Assembly (NCBI GenBank): GCA_035532935.1
Contig: DATKQE010000034.1
Coordinates: 1 to 64,000 of the forward strand
From: DATJLY01 sp035532935
Lineage (GTDB): Bacteria; Pseudomonadota; Alphaproteobacteria; ATCC43930; CGMCC-115725
Direction: 5' to 3'
Length of the DNA stretch: 64,000 nucleotides
Under the pieces are notes generated by a model. The model saw only the letters and a program-made list of their open reading frames with translations. It was not told where the DNA came from and did no database searches. The position numbers and the translations under genes are program-made. The first letter of the stretch is position 1; each line of letters opens with the position of its first letter. Shown here piece after piece: positions 24,800 through 34,249 of the stretch.

Positions 24800-25836
24800 C
24801 CCTGCTCTCCGTCCTCGACCAATCGCCGATCCGCGCGGGCGGCACGCCAGCGCAGGCGCTGGCCGAGACCGTGCAACTCGCGGCGGCGTGCGAGGCGTCG
24901 GGCTATCACCGCTATTGGCTGGCCGAACATCATTCCTCGGAAGGGCTCGCCGGCACCGCGCCCGAGGTGCTGGTCGCGCGCGTCGCCGCGGCGACGCAGA
25001 CCATGCGCGTCGGCTCGGGCGGCGTGATGCTGAGCCATTACAGTCCGCTCAAAGTGGCCGAGAACTTCCGCGTGCTCGAGGCGCTCTTTCCCGGCCGGAT
25101 CGATCTCGGCATCGGCCGCGCGCCGGGCAGCGACTTTCGCACCGCGATGGCGCTCCAGCACGGCCCAGGCGCGCTCGGGATCGATCAATTCCCGCGCCAG
25201 GTCCAGGACCTGCTGGCGTTTCTCGCTGACACCCTGCCGGCCGATCATCCCTTCGCCGGCGTGCATGCGCAGCCGCGCGGCGCGACCGTGCCCGAGCCGT
25301 GGCTGCTCGGTTCGAGCGACGGCAGCGCCGCGATCGCCGCCTATTTCGGCTGCCCGTTCTCGTTCGCGCATTTTATCACCGATGTCGGCGGGCCCGAGAT
25401 CATGCAGGCCTATCGCGACAATTTCCGCCCGTCGCGCTGGACGGGTGCGGCGCGGGGCAGCATCGGCGTGTTCGTGCTGTGCGCCGACACCGCGGCGGCG
25501 GCAGAGCGCTTGGCGCGGTCGCGCGATCTGTCGCGGCTGCGGCTCGAGAAGGGGATGCTCGGGCCGGTGCCCAGCATCGAGGAGGCCGAAGCCTATCCCT
25601 ATACGCCGGACGATCTCCGCCGCGTCGCCCATAACCGCCGCCGCCAGATCGTGGGCGACCCGCAGCAGGTGCGGGACGGGCTCCTGGCGCTGGGCGCGGC
25701 CTATGGCGTCGACGAGTTCGTCGTCGTCTCGATCTGCTATGATTTCGCGGCGCGGCTGCGCTCCTACGAGCTTCTCGCCGCGGCGTTCGGGCTTCAGCGC
25801 CGCAGCGGCGGCGCCTCGGCCTCGGCGGCGGTCTGA
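24796..25836 (+). CDS. Luciferase-like (LLM class) flavin monooxygenase
   Basis: 346 residues from GTG 24796, which overlaps the prfC stop by 4 bases. Hallmarks are LSVLDQSPIRAGGTPAQAL, YWLAEHHSSEGLAGTAPEVL, the SGGVMLSHYSPLKVAENFRV segment and GRIDLGIGRAPGSD. This is the single-component alkanal-monooxygenase-like subgroup, which resembles E. coli YhbW. Members bind FMNH2 and oxidise unknown small substrates. The 3' end overlaps pssA tail to tail over about 43 bases. Confidence 0.88.
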   Translation: MTLLSVLDQSPIRAGGTPAQALAETVQLAAACEASGYHRYWLAEHHSSEGLAGTAPEVLVARVAAATQTMRVGSGGVMLSHYSPLKVAENFRVLEALFPGRIDLGIGRAPGSDFRTAMALQHGPGALGIDQFPRQVQDLLAFLADTLPADHPFAGVHAQPRGATVPEPWLLGSSDGSAAIAAYFGCPFSFAHFITDVGGPEIMQAYRDNFRPSRWTGAARGSIGVFVLCADTAAAAERLARSRDLSRLRLEKGMLGPVPSIEEAEAYPYTPDDLRRVAHNRRRQIVGDPQQVRDGLLALGAAYGVDEFVVVSICYDFAARLRSYELLAAAFGLQRRSGGASASAAV

Positions 25837-26636
25837 GGCGGCGCCAACTCGCGCTCGAGGTGGCGCTGTTCCTCGGCGTTGCGGCGCAGCCCGTAATAGG
25901 AGCGGACGCTGATCGGGATCGACACGATGTAGAGCAGCCCGATCGCGAGCAGCGTACCCCAGGGATCGGTGGTGAGGAAGGCGGCGAGCCCGCCGACGAT
26001 CAGCAGGCTCGGCAGGATCCATTCCCGCGGCACGCGGATGCGCTTGAACGAATAGGTCGGAACCCGGCTCACCATCAGCGCCGCCACCGCCGCCAGAACC
26101 AACCCGTTGAAATAAGGCGAGCGGAAGAACGATCCGCCGAACTCGAACCACAGCATGATCGGTACCATGACGAGCCCGGCCGCCGCCGGCGCCGGCACGC
26201 CGGTGAAGAAGTTGTAGGCATAAGGCGGCAGCGTGGCGCCGATCTGGGTGTTGAAGCGCGCCAGCCGCAGGCCGCAGCACACCGCGTAGAGCAGCACCAG
26301 CGCCCAGCCGATGCTCTGCATCGCGCTCATCGTCCAGACATAGAGGAGTACCGCGGGCGCGACGCCGAAGCTGACGAAATCCGACAGCGAATCGAGCTCG
26401 GCGCCGAAGCTCGACATGCCTTTCAAGAGCCGTGCGATGCGCCCGTCGATGCCGTCGAGAATGCCGGCGATGATCACGGCCGAGACCGCGGCCTCGAATT
26501 TTCCGGCGATGGCGAGCCGGATCGCGGTCATGCCCGCGCACAGCGCCAGCAGCGTCAGGACGTTAGGGATCATGCGGTTGAGCGACCACCCGGTGGTCGC
26601 CTTGTCCCGCATGCGGCGGCGGCGGCGGCGCAGCAT
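25794..26636 (-). CDS. pssA: CDP-diacylglycerol-serine O-phosphatidyltransferase
   Basis: 280 residues from ATG 26636, one base after the psd stop. The CDP-alcohol phosphotransferase motif is complete: DGIDGRIARLLKGMSSFGAE followed by LDSLSDF. About eight hydrophobic segments follow. It makes phosphatidylserine from CDP-diacylglycerol and serine in the inner membrane, and psd just upstream then decarboxylates the product to phosphatidylethanolamine. The C-terminal tail is charged. Its last bases overlap the converging LLM gene. Confidence 0.95.
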   Translation of the reverse strand: MLRRRRRRMRDKATTGWSLNRMIPNVLTLLALCAGMTAIRLAIAGKFEAAVSAVIIAGILDGIDGRIARLLKGMSSFGAELDSLSDFVSFGVAPAVLLYVWTMSAMQSIGWALVLLYAVCCGLRLARFNTQIGATLPPYAYNFFTGVPAPAAAGLVMVPIMLWFEFGGSFFRSPYFNGLVLAAVAALMVSRVPTYSFKRIRVPREWILPSLLIVGGLAAFLTTDPWGTLLAIGLLYIVSIPISVRSYYGLRRNAEEQRHLERELAPPQTAAEAEAPPLRR

Positions 26637-26637
26637 C

Positions 26638-27324
26638 TCAGTGCTCGATGCCGCGGCGCGGGGGCTCGTTCGCGCCGGCATCGGCGATCACCGTCTCGCC
26701 GCCGACCGCGCGCTGGCCGACAATGGCGAGCGCCGCCCAACTCGGCGGCAGATAAAGATCGGTGCGGCTGCCGAAGCGGATGAGGCCGAAGCGCTGGCCG
26801 GCGATCACTTCCTCGCCGGCATCGACGGTGCAGACGATGCGGCGTGCGACGAGGCCGGCGATCTGCACCACCGCGATGTCGGCGCTCTCTCGGGTTGCGA
26901 CGCGCACGGCCATGCGCTCGTTCTCGGCGCTTGCCTTGTCGAGGCTGGCGTTGAGGAACTTGCCTTTGTGGTAGACGCGCTTGGTGATGCGGCCCGTCAT
27001 CGGCATGCGGTTGATGTGCACGTCGAAGATATTGAGAAAAATGCCGATGCGCAGCATCGGCGTGTCGCCCATCTCGAGCTCGGGCGGCGGCGGCGCGCGA
27101 TCGACCGCGACGATGCGCCCGTCGGCCGGGGCGACCACAAGCCCCGCCCGGTCCGGCGTGACGCGCCACGGATCGCGGAAAAAATATACGCACCACGCCG
27201 TGGCCGCGACACCGATCCAGCCCAAGGGCGGGGCCAGCCAAAACAGCAGCAGGCTCGCCACGGCGAACACCGCAACGAACCGCCACCCATCGGGATGGAT
27301 CGGCGCAAGCGCCTGTCTCAGCAC
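26638..27324 (-). CDS. psd: Phosphatidylserine decarboxylase, short form
   Basis: 228 residues from GTG 27324, preceded by GGGGAGA; the longer frame to 27597 overlaps the upstream gene and is not favoured. Two N-terminal hydrophobic segments (FVAVFAVASLLLFWLAPPLG, WIGVAATAWCVYFF) are followed by DPWRVTP, VAPADGRIV and NIFDVHINRMPMTG. The self-cleavage site is FGSR (the Ser becomes the pyruvoyl group). The length and FGS site mark the short proteobacterial/archaeal-type enzyme. It is paired with pssA for phosphatidylethanolamine synthesis. Confidence 0.95.
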   Translation of the reverse strand: MLRQALAPIHPDGWRFVAVFAVASLLLFWLAPPLGWIGVAATAWCVYFFRDPWRVTPDRAGLVVAPADGRIVAVDRAPPPPELEMGDTPMLRIGIFLNIFDVHINRMPMTGRITKRVYHKGKFLNASLDKASAENERMAVRVATRESADIAVVQIAGLVARRIVCTVDAGEEVIAGQRFGLIRFGSRTDLYLPPSWAALAIVGQRAVGGETVIADAGANEPPRRGIEH

Positions 27325-27392
27325 GAAATTTCTCCCCTCGGCCGACGGCAGGTTAGCGCAAAGGCCGGGCCGCGCCCATGCCGGTTTTCCGC

Positions 27393-29477
27393 CTACCGGC
27401 CTCCCTCGCGCCGCCAGGCGAGCAGCAGCGCGCCCAGGGCAAGCAGCAGCGCCAGCAGGCCGGGAAGCAGCGGCGTCTCGTTCATGCCGGTGACGATGTA
27501 GTCGCCATTGGCGCGCAGCCCGATCCAGCCGCGCCCCTCGGCGGGCCGGTCGGGAGCGACGCTGCGGACCTCCGGCACTGGGCCGGGACCGACCCAATGG
27601 ATGCTGCCGCCCAGCGCGGCGACATCGGCCTTGACCTTGGCGTCGGTGGTGCGCACGTCGCCCAGTTCGATCGGATTGAGCGCACCGGCCGCGGCGAGCG
27701 CGGTGCGGCTCCCGTCCTTGACGCGGTAGAGCCCGCTTTGGTGGATCGGCATCGCGCCGGTGCTGCGGCCGCCGCCGGCCGGCTTGAGCGCGAGGGTCTG
27801 CGGCTTGCCGTCGGGGCCGGTCACTTGCACCGGATTATTGTCCGGCTCGAGCGATTGGCGGGTGACGACCAGCCGGTTGCCCTCGACCGTGGCGCGCAGG
27901 GCGTTCTCTTCGAGATCGGGCTCTTTCATCAGCCAGTAGACGACGCGGCGCAGCAGTTCCGCTTGTGGCCCGCCGCCCTCGTAGCCGCGCGTCCACAGCC
28001 ACATCTCGTCGGAGAGAAGCTGCGCGACCCGGCCCTTGCCGACGCGGTCGAGCACCAGGAGCGGCCGGTTGTCGAGGCCGCTCATGACCACCTCGCCCTT
28101 GTGCGGGACCGCCTCGACCTGGCGGAACCAGCGGCCCCAGGGCGGCGGCTTGTCGGGGTCCGCCGGCAGACCCGGAAGATCGTCGGTCACGGGGTCGCGC
28201 CGGCCGAGCGCGGTGACGCGCGGCACGAAGCCCTGCTCGTACACGTTGCCGGTCGGCTCGGCCGGCAGCACGCTGCCGAGCGGCGTGCGGTAGAGGCTGA
28301 GCGGGCCGCCGAAATTGGGCCCCGCCGCCTCGAGCAGCGCGCCGCCATTGCGCACGTAACGGGCGATGTTGGCGAGATAGGCCTCGGGCAGCACGCTGCG
28401 CTGCCGGTAGCGGTCGAAGATGATGAGGTCGAACTCGTTGATCTTGAGGTCGAACAGCTCGCGGATCGGGAACGCGATCAGCGACAGCTCGCGGATCGGC
28501 GTGCCGTCCTGCTTCTCCGGCGGCCGCAGGATGGTGAAGTGGATGAGATCGACCGACGGATCGGATTTGAGGATGTTGCGCCAGGTGCGCTCGCCCTGAT
28601 GCGGTTCGCCGCTCACCAGCAGCACTTTGAGCCGGTCCCGCACGCCGTTGATGACGAAGGCGGCGCGGTTGTTGTCGAGGGTCAGCTCGTGCGGGCCCGG
28701 ATCGACCGAAAGCTCGACCACGTTGGGGCCGCCGTGATCGATCGGGATGCTGACCGGCACGTCCCGGCCGACCGGGATGAGGCGCGTCGAGCTGGCACCG
28801 CCATCCTTGCGCAGCGTCAGCCGCGCCTCGCCGCTGCCGCCGCCGGGCAGATCCTCGACGCGCACCTTGAGCTGCACGTCCTTGCCGACGAGGCCGAATT
28901 TCGGCGCGTCCTTGACCACGAGCCGGCGATCGGCCTCGCCCGGCGCGCCTGCCAGCAGCACGTGCAGCGGTGCGCCAAGCGTGAGCCGGTCGGGCGGGGG
29001 CATGTCGTGCACCTCGCCGTCGGTGATCATCACCGCGCCGGCGACGCGCTGGCGCGGCACGTCGGAGAGCGCGCGGGTCAGCGCCGAATAAAGCTCGGTG
29101 CCGGTATCGGTGAACGCGGCATTGGGGTCGGGCGCGCCGGCATGGATCACCCGCACGTCGAGATTCGGCAGCCGTTGCAGCCGCGGCAGCAGCGTCTTGA
29201 GCGCTTCCGCGGCATAGTTGCGGCGCGCGCCGATGTCCATGCTCGGCGAATCATCGACCACGACCGCCGCGACATCGGGTTGCGGCTGGCGCTGTTCCTG
29301 AATCAGCGAGGGATCGACCAGAATGGCGAGCAGGATGGCCACCGCCGCCAGCCGCCAGGCGATGCCGCGCGCGCGGCGCAGCGCGCCATACGACAGCACG
29401 ACCGCCGCGACCGCGGCAAAGGCGATGATCGCCCACCACGGCAACAGCGGCGAGACGGCGATCGACAGGCCGTTCAT
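27393..29477 (-). CDS. Membrane protein with vWA and glutamine-amidotransferase-like domains
   Basis: 694 residues from ATG 29477, which overlaps the stop of the upstream gene (ATGA). Two N-terminal helices (about 12-55) and a C-terminal helix (LLPGLLALLLALGALLLAW) bracket a large periplasmic part. A vWA domain starts at VVVDDSPSMDIG (MIDAS DxSxS), with the later ITDGEVHD. A GATase1-like fold follows (FDLIIFDRYRQRSVLPEAYL ... GRVAQLLSDEMW). It is the last gene of the MoxR-DUF58-BatA set. Its role is unknown; vWA/MoxR systems usually act in metal-dependent assembly or envelope stress. Confidence 0.85.
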   Translation of the reverse strand: MNGLSIAVSPLLPWWAIIAFAAVAAVVLSYGALRRARGIAWRLAAVAILLAILVDPSLIQEQRQPQPDVAAVVVDDSPSMDIGARRNYAAEALKTLLPRLQRLPNLDVRVIHAGAPDPNAAFTDTGTELYSALTRALSDVPRQRVAGAVMITDGEVHDMPPPDRLTLGAPLHVLLAGAPGEADRRLVVKDAPKFGLVGKDVQLKVRVEDLPGGGSGEARLTLRKDGGASSTRLIPVGRDVPVSIPIDHGGPNVVELSVDPGPHELTLDNNRAAFVINGVRDRLKVLLVSGEPHQGERTWRNILKSDPSVDLIHFTILRPPEKQDGTPIRELSLIAFPIRELFDLKINEFDLIIFDRYRQRSVLPEAYLANIARYVRNGGALLEAAGPNFGGPLSLYRTPLGSVLPAEPTGNVYEQGFVPRVTALGRRDPVTDDLPGLPADPDKPPPWGRWFRQVEAVPHKGEVVMSGLDNRPLLVLDRVGKGRVAQLLSDEMWLWTRGYEGGGPQAELLRRVVYWLMKEPDLEENALRATVEGNRLVVTRQSLEPDNNPVQVTGPDGKPQTLALKPAGGGRSTGAMPIHQSGLYRVKDGSRTALAAAGALNPIELGDVRTTDAKVKADVAALGGSIHWVGPGPVPEVRSVAPDRPAEGRGWIGLRANGDYIVTGMNETPLLPGLLALLLALGALLLAWRREGGR

Positions 29478-32188
29478 TGTCCCAGCCTCTCGAGGATCGC
29501 CGGGACGTGGACCTGATCGTTCTTGTAGTTGCCGGTGAGCGCGTACATCACGAGATTGACGCCGAAGCGGAACGCCATTTCGCGCTGCGCCTCGCCGCCC
29601 GGCACGCACGGATAGATCGGCTGGCCGGAATCGTCGAGCGCCCAGGCGCCGGTCCAGTCGTTGCCGCCGACGATGACGCTCGAGACGCCGTCATTGACCA
29701 GATCCTGCGACGGCTCGACCCAGAGCTTGCCGCCGGCCCAGCGCCCGGGGAATTCCTGCATGAGATAGAACGATTTGGTGAGGACGTGGTCGGGCGGCAG
29801 CGGCACCAGCGTCGGGATGTTGAGCCCGGCGGCGAGGCGGCGCAGGGTGGCCTGCGCCTGGGCCGCGGAGAACACCGTGCGGTCGCCCTGGTCGCGCGTG
29901 TCGAACAGGATGGTGCCGCCGGTGGCGAGATAACGGTTGATCCGTTCGACCGCCGCCGGCGACGGCTGCGGCTCGCCCGGGACGACCGGCCAGTAGATGA
30001 GCGGGAAGAACACGAGTTCGTCGCGCTCGACGTCGACTGCCATCGGCGCCGCGGGTTCGACCGCGGTCCGGCGGGTGAGGATTTCGCTCAAGCCCGCGAG
30101 GCCGGCCCGCACCTCCTCGTCGACATCGGCGATGCCGGTGCGAACATAGGCGAGGTGGAACTTGCTGGTCGCCTTGATGGCAAAGGCGTCGTTATCGGCG
30201 GCATGCGCCGGCGCCACGGCCAGCACCGCCAGCACCACCGCGCCCGCGGCGGCGCCGCGCGACAATCGCGGCAACAGACCGCGCAGCGCGAAGGCGATGA
30301 GGAGATCGATGAGCACGAGCGCGAGCGCGGCGCCGAGCAGCCCGGGGCGGAAATCCACCTCCGCCGGCCGCGCATAGGCTTCGACCGCGACCCCCGGCGG
30401 CATCGCGCCGAGCGGCGCGAAGGTCTTGACCGAAGGCGCGAGATTGAGGGCGCGGCGCGAATCGGTGGTGCCGTAGAAGCCCGGCGGATGGCGCGAGGAA
30501 GCCAGCGTCTTGGCGAAGGCGCCGGCGGCGATGGTCTCGGCCGTCGCCGGTGCGCGTTTCAGCCGGCCGAAACCGTCCAGCGTCTCGACCGGCGGCAGCG
30601 GCTTGTCGGAGACGCCGGACACGCCCTGGCTGACCGCGACTACGCGGCGCAGCATGTTGACGAAGAGCCCGGACATGGCGAGGTTCGACCATTCGGGATC
30701 GGCTGTGGTGTGCACCAGGACAAGCCAGCCCTTGCCGCGCTTGGCCGCGGTGACGAGCGGCGTGCCGTCGGTGAGTCGCGCCCAGGTCTTGCCGTCGAGG
30801 TCGAGCGTCGGCTCGGCCAGCACCTGGCGCGACACGGTCACGTCGGCCGGAATGTCGAGCCCGGCGAAGGGGCTGTTGGCCGGAAACGGCGCCAGATGTG
30901 CAGGCTTCTCCCACGACAGGGCGCCGCCGAGCGTGCGCCCGCCGCGGCGCAGGGTGACGGGCAGAAGATCGTCCTCGGGATCGTCGGCGAGATGCGGGCC
31001 GGCGAAGCGCAGCACCGTGCCGCCCTTGTCCATCCACGCGATGATCGCCTGCTTTTCCGCGATCCCCGCCGGCGCCACGTCGGGCAGCGCCAGCACCGCG
31101 ATGTCGCCCTTGAGCAGCGTCGTGATGTCGCCGCGGCGCACCTCGCTGAACGGGCTCAGTGCCTTGTCGAGATAATAGGCGCCGGACAGCAAGGGCTGCG
31201 AGCTTTGCGCCGCGTGCGGCACGACGATGCCGACCGGGCGGCGGCGCCAGCGCTCGTCGAGCAGCAGCACCGCGCCTGCCGATGCCTCGCCCTCGATCTC
31301 GATGGCGGTGGCGCGGTTGCGCAGCTCGCTCGGCATGGGGAGCCGCGCCACGGCGCTGGTGGCGTCGGCGGCGAGCGTCACGCGCGTGCGTCCCAGGAGC
31401 CTGCCGTCATCGCCGACCGCGCGCACATAGAGCTCGCTCGGCAGGCCGGCGGCCGCGCGCCGCACCGTCACCGTCAGGTCCTTGTCGTCGGGATTGCCCG
31501 AAGCGAGCAGGCGCGGCAGTTCGTTCCGGTCGTCGCTCATCACGCTGAGATGGCCCTTGCGCGCAAGGCCCGCGGCGAAGGACGCGGCGCTGCCGTCGTC
31601 GATGCCGTCGCTGAGCCAGACGATGTCGGGCGCACCGCCGAGATCGAGCTTGTCGAGCCGCTTCAGCGCGGCGGGGCGGTCCTCCGGCCAGGGCCGCGGC
31701 GCCAGCGCATCGGCGGCGGCACGCGCATCGACGGGACGGCGCAGCGAGAGTGCCGGCGCCACGGTGCTCCCTTCCGGCGGCGCGGTGTCGAGCAGCACGA
31801 CGCGGCGGCCTTCGCGCTCGGCCTGATCGATCAGCCGGACGAGCGCATCGTGGCGCTCGTCCCAGTGCCGCGCGGCGCTCCAGCCGTCGTCGACGACGAG
31901 TACCAGCGGCCCGGTGCCGGCAAGCCGCGCGCTCGGATTGAGCAGCGGATGCGCCAGCGCCAGGATGATGAGCGCCCCGAGCGCCATGCGCAGCAGGATG
32001 AGCCACAGCGGCGTCTTCGCCGGCGTCTCCTCGCGCGGCACGAGGCCGAGCAGGAGACGCAGCGCCGGAAAGCGGATGCGCCGCGGCAATGGCGGCGTCA
32101 CCCGCAGCAGCCACCACAGCACCGGCAGGACCGCGAAGCCCAGCAGCAGCCAGGGCGCGGCGAAGGCGATGGAGCCGAGCGTCAGCAT
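29474..32188 (-). CDS. BatA-like N-terminal and DUF4159 C-terminal membrane protein
   Basis: 904 residues from ATG 32188. The N-terminus carries the BatA/aerotolerance module (FAAPWLLLGFAVLPVLWWLL, RIRFPALRLL) with a second helix at about 65-83. A vWA-like middle (LVLVVDDGWSAARHWDERHD, VWLSDGIDDGS) lacks a perfect MIDAS. Further helices lie near 675-730. The last 210 residues form DUF4159 (FHLAYVRTGIADVDEEVRAG ... GGTILFDTRDQGDRTVF ... NLVMYALTGNYKNDQVHVP). This fusion is typical of alphaproteobacterial MoxR operons. Function is undetermined. Confidence 0.88.
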   Translation of the reverse strand: MLTLGSIAFAAPWLLLGFAVLPVLWWLLRVTPPLPRRIRFPALRLLLGLVPREETPAKTPLWLILLRMALGALIILALAHPLLNPSARLAGTGPLVLVVDDGWSAARHWDERHDALVRLIDQAEREGRRVVLLDTAPPEGSTVAPALSLRRPVDARAAADALAPRPWPEDRPAALKRLDKLDLGGAPDIVWLSDGIDDGSAASFAAGLARKGHLSVMSDDRNELPRLLASGNPDDKDLTVTVRRAAAGLPSELYVRAVGDDGRLLGRTRVTLAADATSAVARLPMPSELRNRATAIEIEGEASAGAVLLLDERWRRRPVGIVVPHAAQSSQPLLSGAYYLDKALSPFSEVRRGDITTLLKGDIAVLALPDVAPAGIAEKQAIIAWMDKGGTVLRFAGPHLADDPEDDLLPVTLRRGGRTLGGALSWEKPAHLAPFPANSPFAGLDIPADVTVSRQVLAEPTLDLDGKTWARLTDGTPLVTAAKRGKGWLVLVHTTADPEWSNLAMSGLFVNMLRRVVAVSQGVSGVSDKPLPPVETLDGFGRLKRAPATAETIAAGAFAKTLASSRHPPGFYGTTDSRRALNLAPSVKTFAPLGAMPPGVAVEAYARPAEVDFRPGLLGAALALVLIDLLIAFALRGLLPRLSRGAAAGAVVLAVLAVAPAHAADNDAFAIKATSKFHLAYVRTGIADVDEEVRAGLAGLSEILTRRTAVEPAAPMAVDVERDELVFFPLIYWPVVPGEPQPSPAAVERINRYLATGGTILFDTRDQGDRTVFSAAQAQATLRRLAAGLNIPTLVPLPPDHVLTKSFYLMQEFPGRWAGGKLWVEPSQDLVNDGVSSVIVGGNDWTGAWALDDSGQPIYPCVPGGEAQREMAFRFGVNLVMYALTGNYKNDQVHVPAILERLGQ

Positions 32189-32273
32189 CGTTGTGACACC
32201 ACCCGTCCCAGGTGCGGGGCGCGGCCGCCGTTCATCCCCTCGTCGGCCGCCCCCGCCATGCGCCGCTCCCGGC

Positions 32274-33152
32274 CTAACGCCAAGCTTGTTGGGGCGCGAG
32301 CGCGGCGTAAAGCGCGAGCAGCGCCGTCTGCGGCGGCCGGTCGGTGCGGTGGATGCCGAAGCTCCACTGCGCGCTGCGCGCGATCGCCGCGAGCCCGTCG
32401 CGATGATGGGCGAGGCGCTCGGCATAGCTCTCGCGCAGCGTCTCCACCCGGCTGACGAGCAGCGGTTCCTCGCGCTCGAACCCCTCGAACCGCACGCGCC
32501 CGGCAAAGGGCAGCGTCTCCTCCGCCGGATCGAGCACCTGCAGCAGATGGCCCTTGAGCCCGTTCGCGGCGAACCGCGCGACCAGCGCCTGGATCTCCGC
32601 CAGCGGCGACAACAGATCGCCGATCAGCACGACATGGGCGTGGCGGGGCAGGGGCTCGAATTCGGGCAGGCTCGCGCCCGTGCCGGCGCGGGCGATCAGC
32701 AGCGCCAGCCGCTCCAGCACGACCCGCCCATGCGACGGCGGCAGGCCGGTGCCGAGCAGACTCACACGCTCGCCGCCGCGCACCAGCAGCACGGCCAGGG
32801 CCACCGCGAGCAGATCGGCGCGGCCCCGCTTGGTCGGCAGATCGCGCACGGAGGCATAATCCATCGAGGCCGAGCCGTCGCGCCAGAGATAGACGCTCTG
32901 CGCCGCCTCCCACTCCGTCTCGCGCACGTAAAGACGCTGCGATTTCGCGCTCTCGCGCCAATCGATGCGCGTGGTCGGATCGCCCGGCTGGTACTGGCGG
33001 AACTGCCAGAAGGTTTCGCCCTGGCCGACGCGGCGCCGCCCGTGCACGCCCTGCGCCACCGTGGCGGCGACGCGTTCGGCGGCGACCAGCAGCGGCGGCA
33101 GCGCGGCTGCCGCCTCTTCCGCGTGCTGGCGCAGATGCGTGGCTTCGGCCAT
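32274..33152 (-). CDS. DUF58 domain protein
   Basis: 292 residues. The DUF58 signature is QYQPGDPTTRIDWRESAKSQ, followed by LYVRETEWEAAQSVYLWRDG and SASMDYASV, a vWA-like fold with DxSxS. It is a soluble partner of the MoxR ATPase: its ATG overlaps the moxR stop by one base. The BatA/DUF4159 gene follows 85 bases later. In related systems MoxR and DUF58 proteins interact during maturation of target proteins. Confidence 0.9.
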   Translation of the reverse strand: MAEATHLRQHAEEAAAALPPLLVAAERVAATVAQGVHGRRRVGQGETFWQFRQYQPGDPTTRIDWRESAKSQRLYVRETEWEAAQSVYLWRDGSASMDYASVRDLPTKRGRADLLAVALAVLLVRGGERVSLLGTGLPPSHGRVVLERLALLIARAGTGASLPEFEPLPRHAHVVLIGDLLSPLAEIQALVARFAANGLKGHLLQVLDPAEETLPFAGRVRFEGFEREEPLLVSRVETLRESYAERLAHHRDGLAAIARSAQWSFGIHRTDRPPQTALLALYAALAPQQAWR

Positions 33153-34195
33153 CAGCGCAGCGGTGCAATCAGCCGCTCGATGAGCTGTTCCATGTCGATC
33201 CCATCGGCGCGGGCGGCGAAGGTGAGCGCCATGCGGTGGCGCAGCACCGGCGGCGCCAGCGCCACCACGTCGTCGACCGAGGGCGATAACCGTCCCTCGA
33301 TCAAGGCGCGGGCGCGGGCGGCGAGCATCAGCGCCTGGCTCGCCCGCGGGCCCGGACCCCAGGCGATGTGCCTGGCCTCGGCCAGGCCCGATTCGCCGGG
33401 CCGGCCCGAGCGGACCAGCTCGAGAATGGCCTCGACCACCCGCTCGCCGACGGGGATGCGGCGGACCAGGCGCTGCGCTTGGCCAAGCTCGGCGCTGCTC
33501 AGCACCGGCGTCACTTTCTCCTCAGTGACGCCGGTTGTGGCGATCAGCATCTGCCGCTCGGATTCGAGATCGGGATAGCCGACGTCGATCTGCAGCAGGA
33601 AGCGGTCGAGCTGCGCTTCGGGCAGAGGATAGGTTCCCTCCTGCTCGAGCGGATTCTGCGTCGCCAGCACGTGGAAGGGCCGCGGCAGCGGATGGTACTG
33701 GCCCGCGACCGACACCCGGCCTTCCTGCATCGCCTGCAGCAGCGCCGACTGCGTGCGCGGGCTCGCGCGATTGATCTCGTCCGCCATCAGCAACTGGCAG
33801 AACACCGGCCCCTCGATGAAGCGGAACGAGCGCCGCCCGGTCTCGCTTTCCTCGAGCACTTCGGAGCCGAGGATGTCGGCCGGCATCAGATCGGGCGTGC
33901 ACTGGATGCGCTTGTCCTCGAGCCCGAGCACGGTGCCGAGGGTCTCGACCAGCCGGGTCTTGGCGAGGCCGGGAACACCGATCAGCAGCGCATGCCCGCC
34001 GGCGAGCAGGGTAATGAGGGCTTGATCGACCACCGCGCGCTGGCCGAAGATGATCCGGCCGATGCGCTCGCGCACCAAGCCAAGACGCTGGCCGAGCGCG
34101 TCGATTTCGGCGGCAAGGTCGGGCGCCGCGCCGGACGCCGTGCTGTCGAACAGGGTCAAGGCAAAGGGCTCCTTTGGGTCGGATGGAGGCCGCAC
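33152..34195 (-). CDS. MoxR-family AAA+ ATPase
   Basis: Up to 347 residues. The start is either GTG 34195 or TTG 34159; the latter has AAGGAG nine bases ahead and is perhaps the true one. Walker A is GVPGLAKTRLVETLG, Walker B is LMADEINRASPRTQS, and sensor 1 is VLATQNPLEQEGTYPLPEAQ. The C-terminal lid domain is complete. MoxR ATPases are chaperone-like and help load metals or assemble complexes with vWA-domain partners. It heads the operon with DUF58, BatA/DUF4159 and vWA genes. Confidence 0.93.
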   Translation of the reverse strand: MRPPSDPKEPFALTLFDSTASGAAPDLAAEIDALGQRLGLVRERIGRIIFGQRAVVDQALITLLAGGHALLIGVPGLAKTRLVETLGTVLGLEDKRIQCTPDLMPADILGSEVLEESETGRRSFRFIEGPVFCQLLMADEINRASPRTQSALLQAMQEGRVSVAGQYHPLPRPFHVLATQNPLEQEGTYPLPEAQLDRFLLQIDVGYPDLESERQMLIATTGVTEEKVTPVLSSAELGQAQRLVRRIPVGERVVEAILELVRSGRPGESGLAEARHIAWGPGPRASQALMLAARARALIEGRLSPSVDDVVALAPPVLRHRMALTFAARADGIDMEQLIERLIAPLR

Positions 34196-34249
34196 ATCAG
34201 CGATCGGGACTCATCCGCTCGTCCTGCCGCGACGGATCCGGGCGCGGCG

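Noticed and set aside
24610..26541. Minus-strand open frame of about 640 codons
   Set aside because: It runs against prfC and the LLM gene and through pssA in a wrong frame; Arg-rich without motifs.
27378..29516. Plus-strand open frame of about 710 codons
   Set aside because: Antisense to the vWA gene, with no domain and a composition typical of a reverse-strand shadow.
29477..32455. Very long plus-strand open frame (about 990 codons)
   Set aside because: It lies wholly antisense to the BatA/DUF4159 gene, is Arg/Gly/His-rich without motifs, and is the usual shadow of a high-G+C gene.
33368..34249. Upstream extension of the DUF1285 frame through moxR
   Set aside because: The open frame is antisense to moxR; nothing in it resembles a protein family, so only the DUF1285 part is kept.
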